The notes: generated from the letters alone by a model not told the origin. Positions 49,932 to 59,705 are shown, counted from the first letter of the stretch. The stretch: 64,000 nt of DNA from Photobacterium iliopiscarium (GCF_003026395.1 NZ_PYOO01000012.1:1-64000); one strand, 5' to 3'. A program made the numbers and translations.

Positions 49932-50032
49932 AGCTTCTTGTTCATATTTGGTTTTGTGGGTCAGTAATAATGACTTGCCGACAAACAAAGACATGGAATA
50001 GCCATTCTCGGCATTGAGAATGGCTTTTTTTT
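49932..50032 (+). ncRNA. candidate small RNA between spf and engB
   Basis: TATAAT at 49920-49925 is a perfect -10 box. About 70 bases later comes an intrinsic terminator: AGCCATTCTC (50000-50009), a loop GGCATT and GAGAATGGCT (50016-50025), then at least nine T. The transcript between them can form a further hairpin, with GTCA and TGAC pairing at 49960-49974 and outer GTTTTGT/ACAAAC strands. No ribosome site and frame of any length is seen. I do not recognise it as a known RNA. The 5' end is estimated. Confidence 0.6.
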
Positions 50033-50172
50033 TGGTTTTTTTTTAAACAATTGACGATGTAATTTTATTCCACAAAAAGATTAAATTATTAACAATTAGT
50101 GAGCTTGTTTTTTGTTTAAAATAATGTCGCGTGATCAGGAGTAGTAGAAGATTTAACGCAGAGAGGTGTCGA

Positions 50173-50265
50173 ATGGGGGCATTTCTTGAAAGTTATTACA
50201 ACGATTTGTTAACGTTACTTATTTGTATTTACCCCACCAATGACGGTGGGGTATTTTTAGTCTAG
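50173..50265 (+). CDS. possible 30-residue small protein
   Basis: The frame opens with ATG after GAGAGG at seven bases, an unusually good ribosome site for a random frame. The peptide begins MGAFLESYYNDLLTLLICIY and ends near a Gly-Gly and Val-Phe-Leu-Val, with a hydrophobic middle. Its last codons run through a terminator hairpin (50231-50259), which is unusual for a true gene. It could be a leader peptide, a small membrane peptide or chance within a non-coding RNA. I give it low confidence. Confidence 0.35.
   Translation: MGAFLESYYNDLLTLLICIYPTNDGGVFLV
50231..50259 (+). terminator. terminator upstream of the engB 3' end
   Basis: ACCCCACC, a loop AATGAC and GGTGGGGT make a strong stem followed by ATTTTTAG. 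It ends a rightward transcript and lies 15 bases from the end of the convergent engB. Confidence 0.75.
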
Positions 50266-50273
50266 TGTGGTGT

Positions 50274-50957
50274 TTATTCTGCTGACGGCAGATTAAAAAC
50301 TTCACTATCGTCAGCGGCCAATACACGCTGACGTTCTAGTTCTGGTGCATACCACTCATCAAGTTTATTACGTACTTGATCTACGCCAATTCCCTTCAAT
50401 GCAGAGAAAGCTTCAACCTGAACGTTACCGCCAAATTCTTTCGACATTTCACGGATTTTTAATACTTGTGCTTTACGCGCACCGCTTTTTAATTTGTCAG
50501 CTTTAGTTAATAGTACTAATACTGGCAAACTACTTTCAATTGCCCAATTAATCATTTGCTGATCAAGGTCTTTCATTGGGTGACGAATATCCATCAATAC
50601 CACTAAACCTTGTAAACATTCACGGCGTTGCAGGTATTCACCTAAAGCTTTTTGCCATTTTAGTTTGAGTTCAAGCGGTACTTGAGCAAAACCATAGCCT
50701 GGTAAGTCAATTAAGTTACAGCCATTAATGATTTCAAACATGTTGATTAATTGCGTACGGCCTGGGGTTTTAGAAGTACGAGCCAAACCTTTTTGATCGG
50801 TTAGGCGATTTAGTGCACTTGATTTACCCGCATTGGAGCGACCAGCAAATGCGATCTCAACGCCGGCATCTTGTGGCAAGTGACGAATGTCCGGTGCACT
50901 TGTGATAAAACTGGTATTTCTATAGTTGAGAGGTTGATTCACTGTTAACTCCGTCAA
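50274..50957 (-). CDS. engB: ribosome biogenesis GTPase EngB (YsxC/YihA)
   Basis: A 227-residue GTPase needed for 50S subunit assembly. G1 is [17 protein letters not shown]2 lies around [11 protein letters not shown]3 is [11 protein letters not shown]4 is LLTKADKL and G5 is near AFSALKG. The C-terminal end carries a short family-specific tail. It is the conserved neighbour of polA and spf. It is divergent from the cytochrome c4 gene. Confidence 0.97.
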   Translation of the reverse strand: MTELTVNQPLNYRNTSFITSAPDIRHLPQDAGVEIAFAGRSNAGKSSALNRLTDQKGLARTSKTPGRTQLINMFEIINGCNLIDLPGYGFAQVPLELKLKWQKALGEYLQRRECLQGLVVLMDIRHPMKDLDQQMINWAIESSLPVLVLLTKADKLKSGARKAQVLKIREMSKEFGGNVQVEAFSALKGIGVDQVRNKLDEWYAPELERQRVLAADDSEVFNLPSAE

Positions 50958-51098
50958 GCGCTGATGTTGTAAAAAAAGCGCTTTTTTGTGAAATTGTCTA
51001 AGATATATTAAACCGTGTTTGGTTTATGGTCGTATTGTATACCATGTCACTGAGCATTACTTGTGGTACGGAAGCTCTATAATTATAAATGGAATGTC

Positions 51099-51716
51099 AT
51101 GAAAAAATTAGTTTTAATATTTACTCTGATGGCAAGTTATTCGGCTTGGGCACAAGGAGACATTGATGCGGGTAAATTAAAAGCCGCCACTTGTGTCGCA
51201 TGCCATGGTAATGATGGTAATGTAATAATAGGACAATACCCTAAGTTAGCAGGCCAACATGCTGATTATTTAGTAAAACAACTTGCTGATTATAAATTAG
51301 CCGTGACCAGTAGCGGTGCTCAAGGTCGTAGTAATGCAATTATGGCGGGTATGGCTGCGGCATTATCAGCTACCGATATGGCCGATCTCGGTGCGTATTT
51401 TTCTTCTCTGCCTATTTCTGGTAATACCACGCCTGAGAATGTGATTGCGATTGCGGAACCATTATACCGTTTTGGCGATTCCGACCGGGGTATTGCCGCG
51501 TGTATCAGTTGTCATGGCCCACGCGGTAATGGCACCAGCTTATCGGGGTTCCCCAAAATCTCGGGTCAAAATGCACAATATATTCAATTACAATTACAAG
51601 CATTTCGCTCCAGCGCACGTAATAACGACCTCAATGCAATGATGCGTTCGGCGGCGGTTAAGCTTAATGATAATGAAATTGAAGCACTCTCTGCTTATGT
51701 TGGTGGGTTGCATTAA
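51099..51716 (+). CDS. diheme cytochrome c4
   Basis: A 205-residue periplasmic protein with two c-type heme sites, CVACHGNDG and CISCHGPRGNG, each in a similar domain (about 20-105 and 110-205), with axial Met candidates in AIMAGMAAAL and AMMRSAAV. A signal peptide is clear (MKKLVLIFTLMASYSAWA). The start at 51099 is chosen because the signal peptide begins there; a longer frame adds a non-signal leader. Cytochrome c4 carries electrons to terminal oxidases. It stands next to engB in Vibrio as I recall. Confidence 0.93.
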   Translation: MKKLVLIFTLMASYSAWAQGDIDAGKLKAATCVACHGNDGNVIIGQYPKLAGQHADYLVKQLADYKLAVTSSGAQGRSNAIMAGMAAALSATDMADLGAYFSSLPISGNTTPENVIAIAEPLYRFGDSDRGIAACISCHGPRGNGTSLSGFPKISGQNAQYIQLQLQAFRSSARNNDLNAMMRSAAVKLNDNEIEALSAYVGGLH

Positions 51717-51801
51717 TGACGGTATTAGCCGTTTTATGTGAAAAGTTGCCTGACGTTACTTTTTTTTAATGTTTTAGTAACGGTGAATTCGCCTGTAGCG
51801 C

Positions 51802-51817
51802 TGTAAGAGATTGACCA
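51802..51817 (+). promoter_or_regulatory. possible VarA/UvrY-type half site upstream of the CsrB-like RNA
   Basis: TGTAAGAGAT matches the left half of the E. coli csrB activator site (TGTGAGAGAT followed by CTCTTACA); the right half is not matched. It lies about 160 bases before the RNA start, a distance like that in E. coli. Confidence 0.3.
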
Positions 51818-51964
51818 TTGCTGATGGTAATTATAATGATTTGATCTGTAGTCGATTATTTTTTTGTTTTATAGAACAGACACTTGTTTATTGCTGATAA
51901 ATACGTGTTGAAAAGTGTGATCTTGATACATTGTTTTAATAATGACTTCAGGTAAATTACTCCC

Positions 51965-52420
51965 TGTCGACAAGGAATGCGACACAGGAAGGAAGCGCTA
52001 GGATAGCTTAAGCATTGGATGCTTAAAGGAAGCACAGGACGTCTGGTCAGGAGACTAGAATAGACGCGGGATGCGTAGGGATTGTCAAGGTAGACACTCA
52101 AGGAATAGAGGGTAGCTATAGTAATATAGCTCAGGTACATCAGGACGATGTATCGCATAAGGATGGTGGTATAGTTATTGGAGCGTAACATTGCGATAGG
52201 GATCGCCAACTTAGGATAAGTTGTTACACCATGGATGGGTAAAAATGGATGCGAAAATTCACTAGGATAGTGACGAACAATATTGGCATGGACCGCAATT
52301 ATAATAAATGGATATTTGTTAAACCGGGACGTTGCTTGCTGGTTACGGAAAGACTAGACAGAATTATAAGCTCATAGCTTACCCCATAGAGCGATAGGTG
52401 CAGACCTATTGCTTTTTTTT
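51965..52420 (+). ncRNA. csrB: CsrB-family regulatory RNA
   Basis: About 455 bases with 23 GGA triplets, many in hairpin loops such as GCTAGGATAGC, AAGCATTGGATGCTT, CATCAGGACGATG and CACTAGGATAGTG, the pattern of RNAs that soak up CsrA. It begins TGTCGACAAGGAA, like E. coli csrB, after a -10-like TAAATT at 51953. It ends in a terminator, AGCGATAGGT with ACCTATTGCT and eight T. No frame makes sense on either strand. In Vibrio several such RNAs link the VarS/VarA system to quorum sensing and motility. Which of the csrB copies this is cannot be told. Confidence 0.92.
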
Positions 52421-52619
52421 CGTCTAAATTTTGGTGTGAGTGAAGGTTATTCTCATGATTTACATGTGATATTTTACTTCTTATCCCGATATAATAGCTG
52501 AATAAATTGAACAATTTGTCAGCAGAACTACATCTTAACTGCAATTGGGTATAGAATAGCCCGCTCGATTTTACACCGCTGCTGCTGTTCGTAAACATTC
52601 AGTCGTTGTGGAGAAGACA

Positions 52620-53261
52620 ATGGATAGATGTCCACTTTGTGGTAGTAAAGATAATTTATGGCTAGTAGCAGATACTAAACGTGATTATTTTCGCTGTTTA
52701 CAATGTGCATTAATTTATGCCGATCCGACAACCCATTTAATATCGTCCCAAGAAAAATCTGTTTATGATCAACATCGGAATAACCCTGATGATGATAATT
52801 ATCGACAATTTTTAGGGCGGTTAGCAACACCACTTGTGACACGATTACCACCGCCCCCGTTATTAGGGTTGGATTTTGGTAGCGGCCCCGGGCCGACCTT
52901 GTCAGTGATGTTGACTGAAATGGGGTATACTATGACAATCTACGATCCTTATTTTGCAGCACAATCTGTAGTATTAAAGGGTCAGTATGATTTTGTTACT
53001 TGCACAGAAGCAATCGAGCATTTTTATCAGCCTGCGAAGGAATGGGGGCTGTTGCTACGTTTAGTCAAACCCGGCGGTTGGCTTGGGATTATGACTAAAC
53101 TAGTAACCGACACTGATGCCTTTGCGCATTGGTACTACAAGAACGACCCAACCCATGTTAGCTTTTTTTGTCATGATACGTTTTGCTTTTTAGCACAACG
53201 AGATGGCCTTGAAGTTGAGTTTGTTGGAAATGATGTGATTTTGCTGAGGAAACCCCAGTAA
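52620..53261 (+). CDS. SAM methyltransferase with N-terminal zinc-ribbon-like motif
   Basis: A 213-residue protein starting DRCPLCGSKDNLW and FRCLQCALIYADP, two C-2x-C pairs that look like a zinc ribbon. They are followed by a class I methyltransferase fold with LGLDFGSGPGPTLSVML as the SAM loop and then FVTCTEAIEHFY and LRLVKPGGWLGIMTKL. The substrate is unknown. The ATG at 52620 is chosen for the GGAG six bases upstream. Its stop overlaps the yihI start region, so it is co-transcribed with yihI and the DUF2489 gene. Confidence 0.85.
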   Translation: MDRCPLCGSKDNLWLVADTKRDYFRCLQCALIYADPTTHLISSQEKSVYDQHRNNPDDDNYRQFLGRLATPLVTRLPPPPLLGLDFGSGPGPTLSVMLTEMGYTMTIYDPYFAAQSVVLKGQYDFVTCTEAIEHFYQPAKEWGLLLRLVKPGGWLGIMTKLVTDTDAFAHWYYKNDPTHVSFFCHDTFCFLAQRDGLEVEFVGNDVILLRKPQ

Positions 53262-53815
53262 TGACCCGTAAAAAAAGAGCGCGCACCGTAGGTTCTGAAG
53301 GCCCTGCTGTATACCGTGAAAAATCAAATACTAAAGTTGATGTTGAGACACGTGAACGCCAAAAGGCGAAAAAACGTAAAGGCTTAAAATCAGGTAGTCG
53401 TCATTCAGCTGTTGAAGATAATAAGCAGCGTAATGGTGGCCAGAAAAAAGATCCACGTTTAGGCAGTAAAAAATTAGTTCCACTTATTGTTGAGCCTAAA
53501 AAACCACAAAATAAACAACAGCGTCGTTTATCAGCAGAGCAAGAGCTTGCAATGCTTGAAAATGATGCTCAATTGATGGTGTTATTAGATCGTATTGATG
53601 CTGGTGAAAAACTAGGGGCTGGTTTGCAAAAGCAAGTTGACCTTAAGTTAGATCGCATTGAACGTTTAATGAAGCAACTTGGTTTATTAGATGTTGTTGA
53701 AGACGTTGCTGCGCCAGTGAAAGAAAGCGCTAAAGCTAAGTCAAAGCCTCGTTCAGATGATGATTTATTAGCGCAATTTGAAAATATGGATTTTGATAAT
53801 TTCGATAAGGAGTAA
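53261..53815 (+). CDS. yihI: Der GTPase-activating protein YihI
   Basis: A 184-residue protein with a very basic N-terminus (MTRKKRARTVG, then RQKAKKRKGLKSG), a middle part with DPRLGSKKLVPL, a helical region LSAEQELAMLENDAQLMVLLD, and an acidic C-terminus. YihI stimulates the GTPase Der and slows 50S maturation. Its ATG overlaps the last base of the methyltransferase stop. DUF2489 and hemN follow, as in related genomes. Confidence 0.92.
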   Translation: MTRKKRARTVGSEGPAVYREKSNTKVDVETRERQKAKKRKGLKSGSRHSAVEDNKQRNGGQKKDPRLGSKKLVPLIVEPKKPQNKQQRRLSAEQELAMLENDAQLMVLLDRIDAGEKLGAGLQKQVDLKLDRIERLMKQLGLLDVVEDVAAPVKESAKAKSKPRSDDDLLAQFENMDFDNFDKE

Positions 53816-53818
53816 CCG

Positions 53819-54298
53819 TTGCAGGGAATAACACTTCTGTTTGTTATTGGTGGCGTCATTGTGGTTGGATTAGCAATATACGCTGGATTGTTATTAGTTA
53901 AGCTTTCTAAACAGCAACAACGGCATAAATTGTTTTTAGCCCGCGCTGCTGAGCAACAAGCTGAAGCAATTAAAGCTAGAAACGACAATATATTAGAAAG
54001 CGTCTTTATTATCGCAATGGCATGTAAACAAGAACAGTGTGATATGTCTGAAGCCGCGATTCGGTTATATAAATTAATGGAAGTGTTGCAAGCAGATAAA
54101 CATGTTGATTTTGCAGCAACGTATCCGGCATTAACTGATTTGTATCAAGTCGTTAAAGATATGCCGCGTGGCGATGCGCGTCAGCAAATAGAAAAACAAA
54201 GCCGAATGCGATTTGATCTTGAACGCATGAAAGCTGAGTCTCGTCTACAAGCTGATATTAAACTTGAATTAGATGCCATCCTGTCAACCAAGGTTTAA
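53819..54298 (+). CDS. DUF2489 domain protein
   Basis: A 159-residue protein with one N-terminal membrane segment (about 3-25, ITLLFVIGGVIVVGLAIYAG) and a cytosolic helical domain. The family is found between yihI and hemN in Vibrionaceae by my memory; function is unknown. It starts with TTG at 53819 after AAGGAG at eight bases, three bases past the yihI stop. A terminator follows. Confidence 0.8.
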   Translation: MQGITLLFVIGGVIVVGLAIYAGLLLVKLSKQQQRHKLFLARAAEQQAEAIKARNDNILESVFIIAMACKQEQCDMSEAAIRLYKLMEVLQADKHVDFAATYPALTDLYQVVKDMPRGDARQQIEKQSRMRFDLERMKAESRLQADIKLELDAILSTKV

Positions 54299-54315
54299 CT
54301 CATTATCGTTATTAT

Positions 54316-54348
54316 TAACACCGCCATTTATTGGCGGTGTTTGTTTTT
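54316..54348 (+). terminator. terminator after the DUF2489 gene
   Basis: AACACCGCCA, a TTTA loop and TGGCGGTGTT are followed by TGTTTTTG. Confidence 0.83.
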
Positions 54349-54445
54349 GTTCAGAGTGTAAATTGAACAACAGGGATAGGTTTTACTTTTCGTCAAATGG
54401 TGACACACTCTATTTATTCTATCTTCACCAAATTGGAACAATGTC

Positions 54446-55819
54446 ATGTCAAATGAGCAGATTATTTGGGATCAGGCCCTGATTGAAAAATATAATTATT
54501 CAGGCCCGCGTTATACTTCTTACCCGACCGCACTAGAGTTTAATCAAGCATTTACTTCTGCTGAATTTGAGATGGCATGTCAGCAATATCCTGATCGTAA
54601 ACTATCACTTTATATCCATATCCCATTTTGTCACAAGCTTTGTTACTACTGTGGCTGTAATAAAATTATTACGCGCCATCAAGATAAAGCAGATCAATAT
54701 TTAGATGTGCTTGAGCAAGAAATTAAGCAACGTGCGACCTTACTTGGTGATCGTCAAGTGAGTCAATTGCACTGGGGCGGCGGTACGCCTACATTCTTAA
54801 CGGCGGCACAAATTAGTCGTTTAATGACAGCACTACGCAGTGCATTTAATTTTGATGCTGATGCTGAAATCAGTATTGAAGTTGATCCCCGTGAAATTGA
54901 ATTGAGTATTCTTGACCACCTTCGCAATGAAGGCTTCAACCGCTTAAGTATCGGGGTGCAAGATTTTAATAAAGACGTGCAGAAGTTAGTTAACCGCGAG
55001 CAAGATGAAGGTTTTATTTTTGCGATGGTGGAACGCGCGCGTGAGTTAGGTTATCGCTCAACCAACCTTGATTTAATTTATGGTTTACCATTACAGACCA
55101 AAGCATTGTTTGCTGAGACATTACAGCAAGTGTTAATCATGAAACCGGGTCGATTATCAGTGTTTAACTATGCTCATATGCCGACCTTGTTTGCCGCTCA
55201 ACGTAAAATTCATGAAGATCAATTACCGTCAGCAACAGAAAAGTTAGCCATTTTACAAGATACGATTGCGACGTTAACGGGGGCAGGGTATCAGTTTATT
55301 GGTATGGATCACTTTGCGTTACCGGATGATGAATTAGCGGTTGCGCAGCGTGATGGTATTTTGCACCGTAATTTCCAAGGTTATACCACCCAAGGTGATT
55401 GTGATTTATTAGGTATGGGTGTTTCTGCTATTTCAATGATTGGTGATTGTTATGCGCAAAACCAAAAAGAATTGAAATTGTATTATAGCCAAATGGCAGA
55501 ACAACAAACGGCATTGTGGAAAGGGGTAACCTTAGACGCTGATGACTTGTTACGTCGTGAAGTGATTAAAGCATTAATTTGTAATTTCCAATTAGATAAA
55601 CGTGCGATTGAAACTGAATTTAATATTGATTTTGATAGCTATTTTAGCGAAGACTTACAATTGCTACAGACATTCATTGGTGATGAATTAGTGACTGTGG
55701 GTGACAATATCATTTATGTTGAGCTAAAAGGGCGGTTGTTGATTCGTAATATTTGTATGTGTTTTGATAAATATTTACGTAATCGTGCTCGCCAGCAGCA
55801 GTTCTCACGGGTTATCTAA
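54446..55819 (+). CDS. hemN: oxygen-independent coproporphyrinogen III oxidase HemN
   Basis: A 457-residue radical SAM enzyme that turns coproporphyrinogen III into protoporphyrinogen IX without oxygen. The cluster motif is IPFCHKLCYYCGCNK (C-3x-C-2x-C, plus the extra Cys typical of true HemN), and YSGPRYTSYPTALEF, HWGGGTPTFL, SIGVQDFNKDVQKLVNREQ and LDLIYGLPLQ follow. The length and N-terminal segment separate it from HemW. It is preceded by a terminator and has its own promoter region. Confidence 0.97.
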   Translation: MSNEQIIWDQALIEKYNYSGPRYTSYPTALEFNQAFTSAEFEMACQQYPDRKLSLYIHIPFCHKLCYYCGCNKIITRHQDKADQYLDVLEQEIKQRATLLGDRQVSQLHWGGGTPTFLTAAQISRLMTALRSAFNFDADAEISIEVDPREIELSILDHLRNEGFNRLSIGVQDFNKDVQKLVNREQDEGFIFAMVERARELGYRSTNLDLIYGLPLQTKALFAETLQQVLIMKPGRLSVFNYAHMPTLFAAQRKIHEDQLPSATEKLAILQDTIATLTGAGYQFIGMDHFALPDDELAVAQRDGILHRNFQGYTTQGDCDLLGMGVSAISMIGDCYAQNQKELKLYYSQMAEQQTALWKGVTLDADDLLRREVIKALICNFQLDKRAIETEFNIDFDSYFSEDLQLLQTFIGDELVTVGDNIIYVELKGRLLIRNICMCFDKYLRNRARQQQFSRVI

Positions 55820-55851
55820 TCCTTAGTTAATTCTTAGTAATATTGTTATAA

Positions 55852-55887
55852 AAAACGCCTCGGTTTCACGTGAAACCGAGGCGTTTT
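55852..55887. terminator. bidirectional terminator, 36-bp perfect palindrome
   Basis: AAAACGCCTCGGTTTCAC is followed directly by its exact reverse complement, so the DNA is palindromic over 36 bases with no loop bases other than those at the tip. The A and T ends serve hemN and the convergent add gene. Confidence 0.9.
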
Positions 55888-55937
55888 GTTATGTGCATTA
55901 TTGGTCGTTAGCGCGACGTTATTATGACTTGTTGTGA

Positions 55938-56942
55938 TTAACCACGTTTGCTGGCGATATCTCGTAGCGCCTGCTTTTCTGCCGCAGATAAGAATGCTAG
56001 ATCTAGTCCATTGATTTGTGCTTGGCGAATTTGGGCGGTGCTTAAACCGACTTTAGGTGCAGCAACTTCATATTCGTAAGGCAGCTCAATCCCTTCAACC
56101 GCAGGATCATCAGTATTCAAGCAAGCTAAAATACCGTGCTCAAGGAAAGCTTTAACAGGGTGTTGAGTAATGTCTGCTACAGTACTGGTTTGAATATTAG
56201 AAGTAATGCAAGATTCAATACCAATACGATGCTCAACAAGGTAATCCATTAATTTAGGATCGTTAACCGCTTTAACACCATGACCAATACGGACGGCACC
56301 AAGCTCATTAATCGCTTGCCACATACTTTCAGGTCCTGCTGCTTCACCTGCATGAACGGTTACCTGTAACCCTGCATCACGAACTTGTTTAAAGTGTGAG
56401 ATAAATTGGGTACCCGGTTGACCAAGTTCATCACCGGCAAGATCAATCGCCACTAATTGGTCTTTATGGCTAAGTAGCGCATCAAGTTCTTGCTGGCAAG
56501 CTTGAGTACCAAATGTACGGCTCATGATACCAATGAGGTTTGCTTTAATACCAAAATCACGGCAACCTGCGGCAACACCATCAGCTATGGCTTCTACCAC
56601 ACCTGCAATTGGCAGGTTGTGTTTCATTGCCATGTAGTAAGGTGAAAAACGCAATTCAGCGTAATCAATCTGAGCATTAAGTGCATCTTCAACATTCTCG
56701 TAAGCAACACGACGACAAGCCTCTAAATCACCTAATACCGCTACACCCCAATCTAATTTACTGAGGAAAGCGACTAAACTTGGTTCTGCTTCAACAATTT
56801 GCACGTGTGGGCGCAAGGCTTCAATTTCTGTTGCGGGCAGGATAATATTAAATTGCTGACCAAGCTCTAAAATAGTTTGAGGGCGAATATTGCCGTCAAG
56901 ATGGCGGTGAATATCCGTAAGTGGAAGATCTTTGTTTATCAT
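55938..56942 (-). CDS. add: adenosine deaminase
   Basis: A 334-residue zinc TIM-barrel enzyme that turns adenosine into inosine in purine salvage. The metal motif HxH is in [11 protein letters not shown], catalytic Glu lies in [12 protein letters not shown], then RIGHGVKAV, and Asp-Asp in [11 protein letters not shown]. The start at 56942 is set by [12 protein letters not shown], the typical beginning; the longer frame adds a leader without sense. A single gene, convergent with hemN and separate from glnG. Confidence 0.96.
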   Translation of the reverse strand: MINKDLPLTDIHRHLDGNIRPQTILELGQQFNIILPATEIEALRPHVQIVEAEPSLVAFLSKLDWGVAVLGDLEACRRVAYENVEDALNAQIDYAELRFSPYYMAMKHNLPIAGVVEAIADGVAAGCRDFGIKANLIGIMSRTFGTQACQQELDALLSHKDQLVAIDLAGDELGQPGTQFISHFKQVRDAGLQVTVHAGEAAGPESMWQAINELGAVRIGHGVKAVNDPKLMDYLVEHRIGIESCITSNIQTSTVADITQHPVKAFLEHGILACLNTDDPAVEGIELPYEYEVAAPKVGLSTAQIRQAQINGLDLAFLSAAEKQALRDIASKRG

Positions 56943-57074
56943 GATTATTATACTTTCCAAAGATAATGGTGGTGTAAGTATACGCAATCGCTAAATGACA
57001 TTCACCACTGTTGCAGATAAATGTGCGTTGGTGCAAATTGTCGTCACCATTGGATTGTGCAGTGCTCATGGATT

Positions 57075-58487
57075 TTAATCATAAATATGCAATTCTTTGA
57101 GCTTACGAGTGAGGGTGTTTCTTCCCCAGCCGAGTAATTTTGCCGCTTCTTGTTTATGGCCATGTGTATGCTGCAAGGCCGTTTCAAGCAGAATCTTTTC
57201 AAACTGGGGCAGTGCTTCTGCTAATAAGTCAGTTTCGCCTTGCTGTAGAGCCTGTTGCGCCCACCGTTCTAAGCCTTGATGCCAGTGTTGAGGTTGAGTG
57301 TTAGCTTGCGTTGTCACTGTTGTTTCGATGATTTCTGGCGGTAAATCTGATGGTAGTATTTCATTACCACTTGCCATTACTGTTAGCCAGCGGCAGATGT
57401 TTTCTAATTGACGTACATTACCCGGCCACGGTAATTGGGTCAGTTTTTCTGCGGTCTGTGGATGGAGTGATTTAACTTCAACACTCAGTTCATCAGCGGC
57501 ACGTTGTAAAAAGTGGTGCGCGAGTTGAGGAATATCTTGGCGGCGATCTTTGAGTGACGGTAGGTGTACTCGAATAACATTGAGGCGATGAAAGAGGTCT
57601 TCACGAAAATCCCCCGCCGCTACTAGTTGTTCTAGATGTTGGTGAGTGGCCGCAATAATACGTACATTGACCTTTATTGGCGCAAGCCCTCCAACACGAT
57701 AAAATTGACCATCGGCTAATACACGTAGCAATCGTGTTTGAATATCTAATGGCATATCACCGATTTCATCGAGAAATAAGGTGCCGTCATTAGCTTGTTC
57801 AAATCGACCTTGGCGAACACTATTGGCGCCAGTAAATGCCCCTTTTTCGTGACCAAATAGTTCTGATTCGATTAAATCTTTAGGAATTGCGGCCATATTA
57901 AGCGCAATAAACGCGTTATTACTGCGTGGACTGTGACGATGCAATGCGTGTGCGACTAACTCTTTACCCGTCCCCGATTCGCCATTAATCAGCACTGAAA
58001 TTGACGAACGTGATAAGCGTCCTATGGCGCGAAACACTTCTTGCATTGCAGGCGCTTCGCCAATGATTTCTGGAACATGCTTAGCTTCGATAACGGGCTG
58101 TTGTTGACGTTTTTGTTCTTGGCTATGGCTAAGGGCGCGTTCAACTAAGGTGACCGCTTCATCGATATCAAAGGGCTTGGGAAGATACTCAAACGCCCCG
58201 CGTTGATACGCATTAACTGCTGAATCAAGATCAGAGTGAGCTGTCATTATGATAACGGGTAACGTTGCATAATCTTGTTGTAGTGTCTTGAGCAACGTAA
58301 AACCATCAGTACCGGGCATTTTGATATCAGATACGAGCACGTCAGGAACACTACGCTCTAATGCGGCTAATACGCTATCAGCGTCAACAAAAGTCTCGCA
58401 TTTCATGCCTGCATTGATGAGGGTGCGTTCTAATACCCAACGAATAGAGTTGTCATCATCAACAACCCAGATTAATCCTTTGCTCAT
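57075..58487 (-). CDS. glnG: nitrogen regulation response regulator NtrC
   Basis: A 470-residue sigma-54 activator. The receiver domain (1-120) has the acidic pair VVDDD, the phosphorylated Asp in [14 protein letters not shown] and Lys in LPKPFDID. The AAA+ domain shows Walker [17 protein letters not shown], the sigma-54 contact loop [15 protein letters not shown] and Walker [13 protein letters not shown]. The C-terminal Fis-type helix-turn-helix includes [19 protein letters not shown]. The start at 58487 gives the normal length. It lies 25 bases after glnL. Confidence 0.97.
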   Translation of the reverse strand: MSKGLIWVVDDDNSIRWVLERTLINAGMKCETFVDADSVLAALERSVPDVLVSDIKMPGTDGFTLLKTLQQDYATLPVIIMTAHSDLDSAVNAYQRGAFEYLPKPFDIDEAVTLVERALSHSQEQKRQQQPVIEAKHVPEIIGEAPAMQEVFRAIGRLSRSSISVLINGESGTGKELVAHALHRHSPRSNNAFIALNMAAIPKDLIESELFGHEKGAFTGANSVRQGRFEQANDGTLFLDEIGDMPLDIQTRLLRVLADGQFYRVGGLAPIKVNVRIIAATHQHLEQLVAAGDFREDLFHRLNVIRVHLPSLKDRRQDIPQLAHHFLQRAADELSVEVKSLHPQTAEKLTQLPWPGNVRQLENICRWLTVMASGNEILPSDLPPEIIETTVTTQANTQPQHWHQGLERWAQQALQQGETDLLAEALPQFEKILLETALQHTHGHKQEAAKLLGWGRNTLTRKLKELHIYD

Positions 58488-58512
58488 AATACAATTCCTA
58501 TGGTTGTCTGTG

Positions 58513-59571
58513 TTATGACTTAATCGGTAAATGAATGGTGAAATTGGTGTGTCCTGGCCAGCTAAAGACTTCAATTTTCCCTTGATGTTGATCGATGAGG
58601 TTGCGGGCTATCGAGAGTCCTAACCCCGTACCACCTTCGCGGCCTGTCACCATTGGGTAAAATAACGTGTCTTGAATATCAGGCGGAATACCTGGGCCAT
58701 CATCAATAACTTCAATTGTTGCCGTGACGCGATGGTGAACACCTTGAATTAAGCTTTGATGAGCGGTACGGGTTTTTAATGTGATGGTACCGCCACCTTG
58801 ACCTTTTAATGCTAATGCTGCGTTACTGACAATGTTTAATAATGCTTGCTCAAGCTGTTCAGCATCCATATTGATGTCAGGTAAACTTGGGTCGTAATCG
58901 CGTTCAATGTTAATCGTATCATCTGTTTCAATGTTGACTAACTGACGCACTTTTTCTAACACCAAATGAATATTATCTGTTTTACGAACCCCTGGTCGTT
59001 GTGGGCCTAATAATCGATCGACTAAATTACGCAGCCGATCAGCTTGTGCAATGATCATTTGGGTATATTCATGATAGCGGCTGTCGGGTAACGTTTTTTC
59101 AAGTAATTGTGCGGCACCACGTAAACCACCGAGAGGGTTTTTAATTTCATGGGCAAGGCCTCGAACGAGTTCTTTGGCTGCTTGTTGTTGTGCGTGTTGG
59201 TTAAGTTCTTGACTGATCCGACGTTGTTGATCAATCGGTTTTAATTCTAATAATATTAATAATTGCTTCTGCCATGAAATGGGACTGGCATTTACACCGA
59301 GTAAGTGTTGCTGGCCATCAATAACAAATGTCACATCACTGTCCGCTAATCCTTGGCCGCTGTGGAGTGTTGCTTTAACTTGATTAAGATCGAGAGAGCT
59401 GTATTGGAGTAATTTTGGTAATGGTGAATCAAGTAAGCGTCGTTTGCTGTATGACAGTAATTGTTCAGCGGCTGGATTGACGTAACGAATCACTAACGCT
59501 TCATCGAGTAATACAATGGCAGTGACTAAATTGTCGAGAATTATGGGCGTAAAACGGGTATTCACAATCAT
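58513..59571 (-). CDS. glnL: nitrogen regulation histidine kinase NtrB
   Basis: A 352-residue cytosolic kinase that phosphorylates NtrC when PII signals low nitrogen. A PAS domain (about 10-75) includes [17 protein letters not shown]; the phosphorylated His is in [22 protein letters not shown]; the N box is [12 protein letters not shown], and the ATP site [21 protein letters not shown] with [13 protein letters not shown]. No membrane segment, as expected. An NtrC box lies 65 bases upstream, so it is autoregulated. Confidence 0.97.
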   Translation of the reverse strand: MIVNTRFTPIILDNLVTAIVLLDEALVIRYVNPAAEQLLSYSKRRLLDSPLPKLLQYSSLDLNQVKATLHSGQGLADSDVTFVIDGQQHLLGVNASPISWQKQLLILLELKPIDQQRRISQELNQHAQQQAAKELVRGLAHEIKNPLGGLRGAAQLLEKTLPDSRYHEYTQMIIAQADRLRNLVDRLLGPQRPGVRKTDNIHLVLEKVRQLVNIETDDTINIERDYDPSLPDINMDAEQLEQALLNIVSNAALALKGQGGGTITLKTRTAHQSLIQGVHHRVTATIEVIDDGPGIPPDIQDTLFYPMVTGREGGTGLGLSIARNLIDQHQGKIEVFSWPGHTNFTIHLPIKS

Positions 59572-59635
59572 TATCCTTATCGATAGCTAAGCAAAAGATA
59601 GTTCGTATAAGTGAACGCCAGTCGCTGTTAGCCAA

Positions 59636-59652
59636 TGCACCAAATTGGTGCA
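59636..59652. promoter_or_regulatory. NtrC binding site before glnL
   Basis: TGCACCAAATTGGTGCA is a perfect 17-bp palindrome that agrees with the NtrC consensus TGCAC-N7-GTGCA. It lies 65 bases before the glnL start, like the repressing site at the E. coli glnL promoter. Confidence 0.88.
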
Positions 59653-59705
59653 TTGCAGTGTACTCGGTTTAATAGTGAACAGGCAGGATTTATTGTAAAT
59701 AGGCG

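Noticed and set aside
49910..49935. Sigma-54 promoter (TTGGCAGG) before the candidate small RNA
   Set aside because: The -12 element TTGC is missing; the sigma-70 -10 box TATAAT is the better reading, so a Qrr-type RNA is not supported.
52299..52425. Possible separate small RNA at the end of the CsrB region
   Set aside because: GGA motifs continue up to the terminator, so it is most simply the 3' part of the same RNA.
51856..52598. Two minus-strand frames of about 100 residues across the cytochrome c4-methyltransferase gap
   Set aside because: They overlap the CsrB-type RNA, have no family features and no ribosome sites.
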